Below, one piece after another: positions 31,309 to 41,074 of a DNA stretch of 64,000 nt. A program made the position numbers and the translations under genes. The notes beneath the pieces were generated by a model. The model searched no databases, was not told the origin of the DNA, and saw nothing but the letters and a program-made list of their open reading frames with translations. Source of the stretch: Chara braunii (Eukaryota; Streptophyta; Charophyceae; Charales; Characeae); contig BFEA01000022.1 in assembly GCA_003427395.1 (NCBI GenBank), positions 3,492,948-3,556,947 of the forward strand, read 5' to 3'. Every line of letters begins with the position of its first letter. Position 1 is the first letter of the stretch.

Positions 31309-33414
31309 GAAAACGGTCATAGAGGACTGAGAAAGAGTACAGTAAGGCAATGAGACAGTGAGGCTCAGTTATCAACAGACAATGATCATTCTTGCATAGT
31401 TAATTCAACATTTCAGTTTCAGTATTTCAGTTTCAGTACTTCAGTTTCAGCATCTCAGTTTCAATATTTCAGTTTCAGCAAGTCATTTCGTTATCTATTT
31501 CAGGAAACAACTAAGTTAATGATACTATATCTTTGATGAAGTGCTGCAGTCGTTCCATGAGTGTCAAATTCTGAGAGTGGGGAGTAACTGTGAGTACAGT
31601 TCTGGGAGCTTTGACACAGTGTCAAAATCTGAGAAACTCATGGCTGCGGCACACCAAATGATATGAGCAGTATTATTCTTATCACGGAAAGAAAGCATGA
31701 TGGGCATAAAGAAGTTCAGTTATGCTTGAATGAAAGTTATCAGCAGAAGGACTTCGTGTCTCTGACTGAGTTGTCCATCCAAGAGATTCGGACGAAGGCA
31801 GGCATAAAGAAGTTTAACTTTACTTGACTGAGGGAGGTCAGTAGAGGGACTTCGTGCCTCTTGGCTAAGGGTCTGTCTTCACTTAGATGGGGGAAGGGAC
31901 CTCTCTGAGATCAGAGTTTAAGTATTTCCTTGAGACTGACGGGACGTCTCTTGGAAAAAGAAATCCCAGTTGAGGGAAGGGACCTCTCTGGCGCTAGCAC
32001 TAAGTTTTTGCTTGTGACTGAAGGGAGGTCTCTTGCAAACTCTTAGTGTTGGCTAGTATGTTATTGTTCAGTGCCTCTTGAGACCGAAGAGACGTCTCTC
32101 GAGAAATGTTTGTCCTGTTATGGCATCATGGGCAGTCTGCTTGTGGGTTATGATATGCTTGCCTGACTATCTGTGCCTGGGGTTTTCTTCTCTAACTTAA
32201 GGATGCGTTGATTGCCAGGGCCAGTCAGAGCCTTACCGCAGTAGGTTGCAATCTGGTGGGGCCAGCAGGTCCCCGACGCGAGTGTCGAATTCCGTAGTCA
32301 GCTGAGGCTAAGACTCCGGGAGTCTGACCTATGAGGCTGAAAGGGGTCATCCCGAACCCTACTGCAGTCAAAGGATGCAATCCAGTGAGGTTCGCCAGAG
32401 CCTAGAACTTTGGTTAGACCGAATCCCACGTTCAAAAATCTGGGCGGGGCAGCCAGCGCCCTTGGCTAAAAACTGGTAGGTGAGCCGGTCCCTGACCGCA
32501 GTGGTCAAATCCGGATTCGAGACGGTTGACTGACGGGACGTCTACTGTCATAGGGTGACCAGACCCGCTATAGTCTGGGTGTCCTGGCGAGAGTGCCAAA
32601 GGGTTGTCATACTCGAGTAGTGGGTATGGTTGGTCCTCACCCGGAGGCAGGTCAAAGGGGTTGTCAAGACAAATGGTCTGACTAGTCCTGGCCTGAGGTG
32701 GGCCAAATGAGGTATGTCAGACTGACGGGACGTCTGACATTCTTGCCCAGTGGTGGGCCAAAAACAAGGCAATCAATAAACCCTGGGTGTGAAGAGTTGT
32801 TATGTATTAATTGTTATTTGTTATGTATTGTTTTATTTATGAGTTCTATTTTAATTTATTGATGCGTGATTGCTGGTTGTCAGAGGGTCTGCTTGCTGCG
32901 GCATGGTTGTTGTCTGTGGGACTTGCTGGTTTTGCAGGTATGCAAATACTTATCTAAAGTTCCCAGACCAGAGAAATGAAAAAGGGTTTGGTATCCCTTC
33001 CCTTTTGTCTGAGAAGTTGAGGAGACACCTCACTCAAACCAGAGAAAGAAACAAGGGTTTGGTATTTCCATCAGGTGTTTGAGAGGCTGAGACATTTCAC
33101 TCAGACCAGAGAACAGAAAAGAGGGTTTGGTATACCCTATTCCCAGCATGACAGACAGAATGAGTACCCTCGTTACTGGGGTCATCCTTGGCATAAATAC
33201 CTGAACAAGAGCTGAGGTAACCTCCATGTGAAAAGGCCAACAGTTGAACAAGTCAAACATTCAGACATAATGCTTCTTAAAATTTTATTTTGTGGCCGAC
33301 AAGCGGTCTGGCTCACGAGGAACCTGCATCCCTGGCCTTAAAGAAACCAAACTCTCAGACCTGGGACGCTATAGAGTGGACAGGATTGAGAACTTTATGA
33401 GCCAAGAATCAGAT
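31309..33414. other. E2 3' region, non-coding with repeated words
   Basis: No ORF above 80 codons looks real. 31400-31480 holds about six copies of TTTCAGTTTCAGTAT-like words. GACTGACGGGACGTCT occurs exactly at 31934, 32528 and 32720, with variants such as AAGGGACCTCTCT between. 31690-31860 holds two degenerate copies of GGCATAAAGAAGTT...GGACTTCGTG. It probably is a long 3' untranslated region. Confidence 0.6.
31934..32735. repeat. Dispersed motif GACTGACGGGACGTCT, three exact copies
   Basis: Exact copies at 31934-31949, 32528-32543 and 32720-32735. The last is inside a TGTCAGAC/GTCTGACA stem-loop. Imperfect versions occur near 32013 and 32090. May be protein- or RNA-structure-related elements. 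Confidence 0.75.
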
Positions 33415-33885
33415 TCAAAAGGCTGAAAAGAAGTCACGCTTGTATAAGACGTAAAGGACAGCCATGAACTCGAGTCGGAAAAGAAAGAGGAGAAAGAAGA
33501 TGCTGAAGAGAATGCAGTGACTGGGATGATGGAGTGATGAGACAGCATACGGGGCAGCGGAAGGTGGAGCAGACACTATGGCCTTGCTCACAGCTATGGT
33601 GAGAGGCGCTCTAGTGATATAAGGTGGAGAAGAAGCACTGGGTGTACTATAGCGCGCATCAATTTTTTTGCGAAGGTATTCCATCCTGTCTGGGGATGGA
33701 GTCTTCTCGTACCACCCTGATGATGGGTAACGTGGATAGGGTCTCGGATGCGCGTAGCCTCTTGATTGTTTTTCCTCCTCCTCCTCCGAACTATAAGTGC
33801 GCCGTGCCCTAACTGGCGGTTCCTCCTTAGCCTTCCCTGTCCTTCCTCCCCTTCCTCTACCCTGTCCGCGGCGTGCCTCAGGCAT
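33415..33885 (-). CDS. E2 antisense ORF, Arg/Gly-rich protein (156 aa)
   Basis: On the strand opposite to gag-pol. From ATG (complement of 33883-33885) it begins MPEARRGQGRGRGGRTGKA, an RGG-like, nucleic-acid-binding style N-terminus, then a Ser/Glu run, a Pro/Tyr-rich stretch (HPRPYPRYPSSGWYEKTPSP) and a hydrophobic C-terminus of about 30 residues. A TATA-like sequence lies ~90 bp upstream on the same strand, in keeping with an independent antisense transcript. Antisense ORFs between pol and the 3' LTR are known from some Tat-lineage plant elements such as Grande; relatedness is not shown. Function unknown. Confidence 0.45.
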   Translation of the reverse strand: MPEARRGQGRGRGGRTGKAKEEPPVRARRTYSSEEEEEKQSRGYAHPRPYPRYPSSGWYEKTPSPDRMEYLRKKIDARYSTPSASSPPYITRAPLTIAVSKAIVSAPPSAAPYAVSSLHHPSHCILFSIFFLLFLFRLEFMAVLYVLYKRDFFSAF

Positions 33886-33972
33886 GATGTAAAGTGAAGC
33901 AGCTGTTAAGCAAAGGATAAAAGACAGTGGATCTATCTCCAAGGACTATGGCTGATAATACTATATGAGTGA

Positions 33973-33983
33973 GATTTATAAAG
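33973..33983 (-). promoter_or_regulatory. TATA-like box for the antisense ORF
   Basis: The minus strand reads CTTTATAAATC, a good TATA box, with a second (CATTTATAG) about 20 bp further upstream. Spacing to the ATG (~90 bp) is compatible with a short 5' leader. Confidence 0.4.
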
Positions 33984-34019
33984 ACAAGACTATAAATGCA
34001 CCGGCTATGAAGAATTGTG

Positions 34020-34380
34020 GTACACTGCATAAGAGAGAAGAAGAGCGCTAAGAGGGAAGGTAGGTATTAAGTGAGAAGATAACTGTTGAGCGAGGAAGAA
34101 AACTCTGAGAAAGAAAGGTTAGCGCAGAGAGAGAAGGCGGACACAAGAAAGAGAGAGAACTAGCGCCGAGGCGCAAAGAGAGAAGGCCGGTTTACAAAGT
34201 GAGAACGAACGCTGGAGGAGAGTGTGACCGTAAAAGGGAAGACGAAAGCAGAAAGAAAACAAGCGCTATAAGAGAAGCCTAGCACAGAGAGATGGTTAAT
34301 GCAGAGAGAGAAGGGTGAGCGCTAAGAGAGTGGACAAGCGCAGAGGGAGAACGAGCGCTAAAGAATTGCACAAGAGTGCG
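34020..34380. repeat. Purine-rich tract with AGCGCTAAGAGAG-like words
   Basis: The plus strand is almost entirely purine and repeats AGCGC(T)(A)AGAG(A/G)GAAG at irregular spacing. It lies upstream of the antisense ORF, so on that strand it is a CT-rich tract. Confidence 0.65.
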
Positions 34381-36128
34381 GCGCGGACGTCAACGCAAGC
34401 TACATCGGAAGTGGATGAAAACGTCTACGATTGTAGCTGTTTTTTATACCGGATCGCGTCGCAAAACTTTGACCCAGCGGGGACGCTGGGTGGGGGTTTG
34501 GTATTATGTCGAAGGGTGCGGTGCCCGGCCCTCCTCCGTGTGTCAAGTCCCTACCTTGTACCTGGGCTATAGTATGATGTGGACCAGTCCCGGTGGCGTT
34601 GCCTTCAGCAAAAGGGGTGCGCCACAGGACTTTCATTGGTCCACGCAGGCTCGGCGCCCTTCTGTATAGTAGAGCACAACCGGCCTGTGACCGTGGTAGC
34701 CGCCGGGTTCGCCCTGGGACGCGGAAGTGAAAGGACTGGGCCGGTCTTTTCTGTCGCGCGCTGAGATCCCCTCTATAGGGTTATGGGCTAGGTGTACGAA
34801 ATAGAGGTCGCTGATAAAAAGGAAAAAGAGAAAAAGAGGAAAACAAAGCGTCGAATTTGAACTCACTTTAGCTCGGGGAAAATCCAGTGGCTTCGAGCCA
34901 CTGTGATGTTACGATTCCTTTTCCATTTTTGCTTACTGATTGTCATTATTATTATTATTATTATTAATGTTACTACTTAATTTTTCTATTTTTCAGTTTT
35001 CCGTCTGTCGATCTGTCACTTCGCAGGGAAGGCCGCCGATTCGGGTTTTCGAACTGCAACTGCGGTCTTATGGTCTGGGGCTCTACCTACCCCTTGTATA
35101 TCGCCTGTATCAGACCCGTTCGTCCGAACCTCACGGTGGGTCCCCGATGGCCAGGTTAAGAGGCAGATACAGTGAGGACTAAAAGAAAAAAGAAAAAAAA
35201 AAAAATAGTAAAAGAGAGAAAAGGAACGGGAAAGGTTGAAAGTCGGGTGCTAGATTTGTGCGTGAACGTGGATCGCTGTTTAGGCAAGGGTGCTGCGCGG
35301 AGAAATTCTGGGACGCCACCCTTTCCTTTTCAACGATTAATATTATTATTATTATTATTGTTATTATTATTGCTGTTCTTATTTATTGACACTGTTCTTT
35401 CGATCAGTTGTGCCGCGGGAAGGCCAACGGTCCAATTTTCAAGTGCGGCTGTAGTCTGTGGTTCGAACGGATCTGACTGGTCATTTCCATATCGGTGGTC
35501 GGGAGGGCTGATCTGGTGCTGCGCGATAAGACCCCAACAGGAGGGCGACCCGCGGCCGCATCGGTAGGAGGCCTATCACTTCCCCCTGTGGAGAGTCATA
35601 AGCTCCCTCCTTTCCATCGGACACGGGCACCCAGCAGAAATAGCACAGTGCTCTCTTTTAAGGTGAGAACCCGGACGGTCGGGATCTCGTTATGGGACCA
35701 CCACTTCAGGGTTGCAGTTGCTTCTCGGCGAGGCGAAGCGACGGGGGTCGACAACAGAAAGTCTGCAGCCGCCGATGGTCATTGAGACTTCGCAATTTTT
35801 ATTTGATCCGTTTTTATTCTATTGTTTATTTCATTTAATTAATGGCCCCAGGTTACTGATGAGCAGAGTTTTAGAGGGTACCTCGTTTAGAACGTTGGGG
35901 TCACAACATACTACCGATCGTATAAAAAGGGAAAAAGCGGATTGAGACTTGGTTATTTAGTGGCTGATCAGGAGGGCGCTAGCGGACTGCTTCGTGACGT
36001 TAGTGCACCAGCCACTTTGTTGTGCGAGCGCCAATCGGCCGAGGCGAAGGGTACAAAATAGTGGACGTTTAGCGGATGCCAATTGTCTGTGCCTAGGACC
36101 AAGGTTTTGTCTGATTTTGAGACCAGTC
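34381..36128. other. E2 3' region, second part, no gene
   Basis: No convincing ORF. Microsatellites (ATT)n at 34943-34968 and (TTA)n at 35338-35366 are each followed by a related block (GGGAAGGCCNNC...GTNTNGGTTCGAA-like), suggesting a diverged local duplication of ~400 bp. Another purine run is at 35180-35230. Confidence 0.5.
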
Positions 36129-36653
36129 ATGGCGCTATACGGCTATAGGCCTGGCAGTTGGCGGCACAAAGTGCGTTGGGTTCTAGTTTCGGGTGGAGGC
36201 CCCCTGATTACGACGACCCTGAACTATGATGGGGGAGATGTAGTCCGACTGAAGGTCTGCATAGAAGGGGGGAGAGAGGAGGAGATGAGAGGTGACCAGA
36301 GGCTGCAGGCTGCCATTTCCGAAGCGCGCGACAGGGCGGAACGAAGGTGCAGACGAGATGGGGTGACCGTGGGCTTGAGGGTGACGGTCATCTATCATGA
36401 GACCGAGTCATCAACTGGGACCGAGACAAGGGAGGAACAACATAACGAGAGAGACTCAGGTGGGGAAAGCGAAATGAGCGAGGCGGACCGAGAAACGGAT
36501 CTCAGGTCCTGGAACAGACCCGAGGAGATCCAGAAACACCACCGAGCCGCGGAGCCTGTAGAGAAGGGACCCGAGGCCAGCTCACGACAGCTGACTCACC
36601 AGGGCCCGCGGGACTGGAGGCCGCAGGACCGGAGGGAAACAGGGAAAAGGTAA
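36129..36653 (+). CDS. E2 post-pol ORF, unrecognised (174 aa)
   Basis: From ATG 36129 to TAA 36651-36653; the frame is open further upstream, but this ATG begins the protein-like part. The N-terminal half has alternating hydrophobic strands (KVRWVLVSGGG, VVRLKVCIEGG, VTVGLRVTVIYHE) around a charged helix; the C-terminal half is hydrophilic and rich in Glu, Arg and Ser. This could be a small folded domain with a disordered tail. No known family recognised. It lies in the usual place of an additional ORF between pol and the 3' LTR. Confidence 0.45.
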   Translation: MALYGYRPGSWRHKVRWVLVSGGGPLITTTLNYDGGDVVRLKVCIEGGREEEMRGDQRLQAAISEARDRAERRCRRDGVTVGLRVTVIYHETESSTGTETREEQHNERDSGGESEMSEADRETDLRSWNRPEEIQKHHRAAEPVEKGPEASSRQLTHQGPRDWRPQDRRETGKR

Positions 36654-37984
36654 AAAACGGGTGTGAGGCAGAGAGGGAGAGCAACACGCGCGACAGGTGG
36701 CGAGGCCAGAGGTCAACGGGGTTCGCTCTGAGAGAGAGAGAGAGCTACGGGGCAGTGGCAAGGAGGCACATGGAGATCGAGAGAGAGAGAGAGGAGGAGG
36801 CCGCGCGAATGAGCGGGTCGCGACCTTGCTAGAGGCGGTTGATATCAACTGCTGCTTCCGTGCTCATGCGCGGCGTCTAGTGCCTACCGAACGCTGCAGG
36901 TCTTCAAGCGGCCAATTTTCTTTTCGAGACGCGATAGCGGGTTCTTGAGGCGGATACACGTGGGCAGAGAGGGTCAACGAGAGAGAGAAAAGGCACGTGA
37001 GAAAGGAACGCACGTATGGGTGGGAGAAGCTGACGTCAACTGATCTGTGCACGCTCCCTGATGTCCGGCTCCCACTGCAGTGATGGAAAAGACAAGAGAG
37101 AGGTCCCGCCAGAAAAGGCACGGGTAGTGGTCATCAAGGGAGAGGATACTTGTGTGAGGCATAGCAAGGGTCACCATGAGATCTGCTAGTCGCGCGCTAA
37201 CCGTGGTTCTTTCTGCGTTTTGAGCACAGATTAGCCGTTCTGCGTCTGTGTGAATGCCTGCAATCGCTAGCTGGCTAGTATGTGGTTGGTGAAAGGCCGA
37301 GTCGGTTCCAGCGCGGGTAATCGTATCAGTAGTCTACCAGAAACTGACATTATCATCTCGTCTCTATCTAGCTTTTACACCCCTCCTCTCCTCTCGTCAA
37401 ATGATTGGCATAACTTGTGAGTTTGTTTTCTCCTCGTGCAAACTGGTGAGGCGTGCTGTGCAAGGCTCTCGACCCATCCAACGCGTAAAAGACTGATAGT
37501 AGTTTCCGTGACGCTGGCCGTGTTTAGAACAGGCTGGTATGAAGGGGGAGAATAGTAGCCGCAAAGCCAAAGGGGAGAAGGGTTGATTGTTTCTTGAGGA
37601 TGATATCACGTACCTGATAGACGCGCTTGTTACCGTATCCGCGTCGCCTGTGCATGATCTTCAACCTGTTGATATACGCGAACCTAGTGATCGAGCTAGT
37701 TAGTAGAAGGCTGTCAGTTATCACGGAGTTCTCGTCTCATTGCTAGTCCTACTTAGGTGGCCAGTTCGTTTCCCACAGGACGTTAACTGCTTCGGTCTGG
37801 CTTCTTTGTGCACGAGCAGGAGAGGACGCCTGAGGGCCTAAGATGGAGGATCAAGAAAGACGTCTGAGGAAGAAGGACACTTCGCCGCTAGCTGCAGACA
37901 GTGAGGCGGTTAACTGATGTCATTATCACGGGTCCTCGGAGCATACCTTTACCAACGCCTCGGCAGAACCCCCAGATAAGATGG
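36654..37984. other. E2 region before the 3' LTR, no gene
   Basis: (GA)n-rich runs at 36730-36800 and 36970-37000. No protein-like ORF. The bases just before the LTR (AAGATGGGAG) are purine-rich and could be a weak polypurine tract. Confidence 0.45.
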
Positions 37985-38289
37985 GAGCAGTTTCAATACT
38001 CCGAGCTGTGTTAAGGCTCAGAACAGCGCTCAGAACAGTTTCCAATGTTCAGATGGTACTCTGAACTGTATTCAGAACTGTACTCAAAGTTGCACTCGGA
38101 ATTGTACTCTGAACTATATTCAAAACTGTACTCAGTGCGGTTCTCGATACGGTACTTGGGACTACGTTCAGAACAAGTATTTAGAGCGGTGCTCAGAACG
38201 ACAATTAACTATGGATTTAGTCACTACACAATATGTGCTTAATCGGCAAGTAACCAACTCAAACGACAATAAACCTTTATAAGCAGTAT

Positions 38290-38580
38290 TCAAAATCAAC
38301 ATTCAGACCCAACATTCAGACTCAGCATTCAGAACCAGCATTCAGATCCAACATTCGGACCCAACATTTAGACTCAGTCTTCAAAAGCAACACTTAAGGA
38401 ACAATATTCAGAAAACAGCAAGTAATTAGCTTCCAGAACAGCAAGTGTCCAGTTTCCGGGATAGCGAGTAATCAGTTTTGGAACAACGAGCAGTCAGTTT
38501 CCAAAACAACGAGCAATCAGTCTTATAGAACAGAGAGCAATCAAGTCTTCAGAACAGCAAGCAGTCAGTTTTTTTATCAG
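38290..38580. repeat. Minisatellites in the E2 right LTR
   Basis: 38296-38372 is made of ~13-bp words (CATTCAGACCCAA, CATTCAGACTCAG). 38415-38580 has ~34-bp units with CAG(A/T)...GAACA(G/A)C(A/G)AG(C/T)A(A/G)TCAGT. These lie in the part absent from the left LTR. Confidence 0.75.
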
Positions 38581-39191
38581 TAGTTGAACAAGTCTCCTAA
38601 CCAGCCCCAAGAGGCAGCATCCAGGAAACAACAACTAGTTATCAGCAACCAGCCTTCAGCAGTTCAGCAGTCAACTCAGTACCCCCTTTTCATACCCGGA
38701 TCATCCAAGAGTCACACATCTTGAGTTGTGATAACTGATGTAGTGAGAGTCTGATGAAGATATGGAGAGCAACATCACGATTAAAGTCTCTTGCTCACTA
38801 TATCAGAGCACTGCGGAGACTTGGAGGGAAAGTGCAGTCGAGGAGTACAGCCAGCACACTACTGTGATGATGGAACACACACTGTCCCTTGTGAGAAGTC
38901 ATACAAGAATCGAGTACACATACTTTCTGCACGACAGGAATTAAAAATTATGTGTCATCATGACTTCTGAGGGTACTGTTGAGGAGACAAGGAGGGCCGT
39001 TGGCAACCACCCGTGAGAGTTTTGTTTCTGTGCAAGGACAGTTCACATACTTGGACATTTAGCAATCATTTAATCAGCATTCAGTCATCAGCAGTCAGTT
39101 ACTAGTGATCAGTTTCTAGCAATCAGTTCCAGCAATCAGCTTCCAGCATTCAGCAGGACTATCTGGTCAACTTGTACTGGCAAGAGTACTC

Positions 39192-39773
39192 CTGAGCACA
39201 GTTCAGTCTACGCCGGTCAGTGAGTCAGTGCTGGCCAACCTCAATCGGATCTCTTGCAAAGAGGCATTTCATTATCAGTATGTTAGTGCCGCTGGTTTCA
39301 GACAGGGAGATCTGTCAATCTTCGTTGTCCAGACCAGTTTTGCTGATGGCACTATCCACGATCTGAGGCCTTACCTGAAGAAGGGCAAGGAGACTCATGA
39401 GTTTTTCGATCCGGTCTGGATCTCAGCCACCGAATACCTTGACCAGAGAGAGAGGGAACTTGATGAGAGTGACACTACATTGATTCGTAGCTTCCGGCCG
39501 ATGCTTTATACTGACTATCCTAGGCCTCCANTTCCTTCTCTTCTCACAGATGNCACAAGTTGGCTGGATGTGNTCGGTTTGGCAAAAAGGTACATCTCCC
39601 CANCGGTGATCGACNTTGAGGCNTTGACTGAGCCCACTGAGTATCCCTACCTCAGACGAGGGGTCTTTTCAGTGGACGGGNTGCNTACATTGNGGGAGGA
39701 GTTTTGCTCCATGGTTAACTANCGTGTTATGTGCCTCGNATGGTCGTGCTNAGAGCTTGCTGGCTACAGGTGA
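39192..39773 (+). pseudogene. Right-LTR copy of module protein A
   Basis: Near-identical to 21594-22175. The frame is open to TGA 39771-39773, with the same HDLRPYL signature, but the ATG of the left copy is CTG here. About 15 codons carry an N. Either the start was lost in this copy or gained in the left one. Confidence 0.6.
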
Positions 39774-39941
39774 CATTTTGTCACNAAGCCTCGGTCTNAG
39801 ATTGTACGTGGGCATGGGTCTCGACACNAGAGAAGATCAGTAAAAAGAGATTGAGAGAGACTGACCAGAGGGATGAGTGAGGACTCTTGAGAGGTGCTGA
39901 CCATGCTCATTTACATGTACTTTCTGAGATTATTATGAGTT

Positions 39942-40516
39942 NNNNNNNNNNNNNNNNNNNNNNNNNNNNNNNNNNNNNNNNNNNNNNNNNNNNNNNNNNN
40001 NNNNNNNNNNNNNNNNNNNNNNNNNNNNNNNNNNNNNNNNNNNNNNNNNNNNNNNNNNNNNNNNNNNNNNNNNNNNNNNNNNNNNNNNNNNNNNNNNNNN
40101 NNNNNNNNNNNNNNNNNNNNNNNNNNNNNNNNNNNNNNNNNNNNNNNNNNNNNNNNNNNNNNNNNNNNNNNNNNNNNNNNNNNNNNNNNNNNNNNNNNNN
40201 NNNNNNNNNNNNNNNNNNNNNNNNNNNNNNNNNNNNNNNNNNNNNNNNNNNNNNNNNNNNNNNNNNNNNNNNNNNNNNNNNNNNNNNNNNNNNNNNNNNN
40301 NNNNNNNNNNNNNNNNNNNNNNNNNNNNNNNNNNNNNNNNNNNNNNNNNNNNNNNNNNNNNNNNNNNNNNNNNNNNNNNNNNNNNNNNNNNNNNNNNNNN
40401 NNNNNNNNNNNNNNNNNNNNNNNNNNNNNNNNNNNNNNNNNNNNNNNNNNNNNNNNNNNNNNNNNNNNNNNNNNNNNNNNNNNNNNNNNNNNNNNNNNNN
40501 NNNNNNNNNNNNNNNN
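39942..40516. other. Assembly gap (575 N)
   Basis: Run of N inside the right LTR. The same interval in the left LTR (about 22340-22465) is only ~125 bp, so the gap size is probably nominal. Confidence 0.95.
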
Positions 40517-41074
40517 CAGATTGACATAATTGATGCATGCACAACACCCCATAATTTTATGATTATTATTTGCATAATTCTCTGCTGTTCCGAATCAAAA
40601 TAAAAGATTCCGAAGACCGGGGACCGGAGAAGACCGCAATTGAAGGGTCTCGCTCGAAGCCGGACGCACACAACAGGAAAGGATTTGCATTATTTCATTT
40701 ATTTTATTTATTGCAATCACATACAAAATCCTGCGTGACAGGCTGTTGGCTTTCCACTCGCCCGAAGCGACTCGAGTGCGACAACGCGATTCAGAGCCCA
40801 AGAAGGCTAAAAAGAAAGATGCGCCAGATATAGAGCCGCATCTCAGAGGTAATAGGTAGAAGGGGTTTTATTTCCTTAACCGCGAGGTTTGCTCCGAGCG
40901 AAAAGGCAATGCGGTATCCGGAGCCTAAAAAGGCTAGCCGCGGCGCCATCAGGGTGAGCCGCCCAATAAATGGGTGGCAACGTGAGTACGGCGGGACAAG
41001 GAGGCCGTCGTGCCGATAACAGCGCAACTGACTTTGAAAAGGGAGGCCGACGAGGCCTGCCTATGGTCAAGGTT

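Larger units (their letters stand above)
21069..40783 (+). mobile_element. Giant Ty3-type LTR retrotransposon E2 (~19.7 kb)
   Basis: Direct terminal repeats (21069-22735 and 37985-40783), a perfect tRNA-Asp primer site after the left one, and a gag-protease-RT-RNase H-integrase cassette between them define one element. Around the cassette are several extra ORFs: four tandem modules plus small ORFs before gag, and an antisense and a sense ORF after pol. Size, pre-gag ORFs and a long 3' non-coding region recall Ogre/Tat elements, but the extra proteins are not ones I know. In-frame stops and frameshifts in gag-pol show this copy is decayed. Confidence 0.85.
37985..40783 (+). mobile_element. E2 right LTR
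   Basis: Matches the left LTR in two blocks (37985-38160 and 39003-40783) and ends GAGTGCGACA. The middle 38160-39000 is missing from the left copy. It holds a 575-N gap and about 15 single Ns. The LARD left LTR begins within one or two bases of its end. Confidence 0.85.

Noticed and set aside
39887-40671. Long ORFs across the N gap
   Set aside because: Created by treating Ns as coding; no information.
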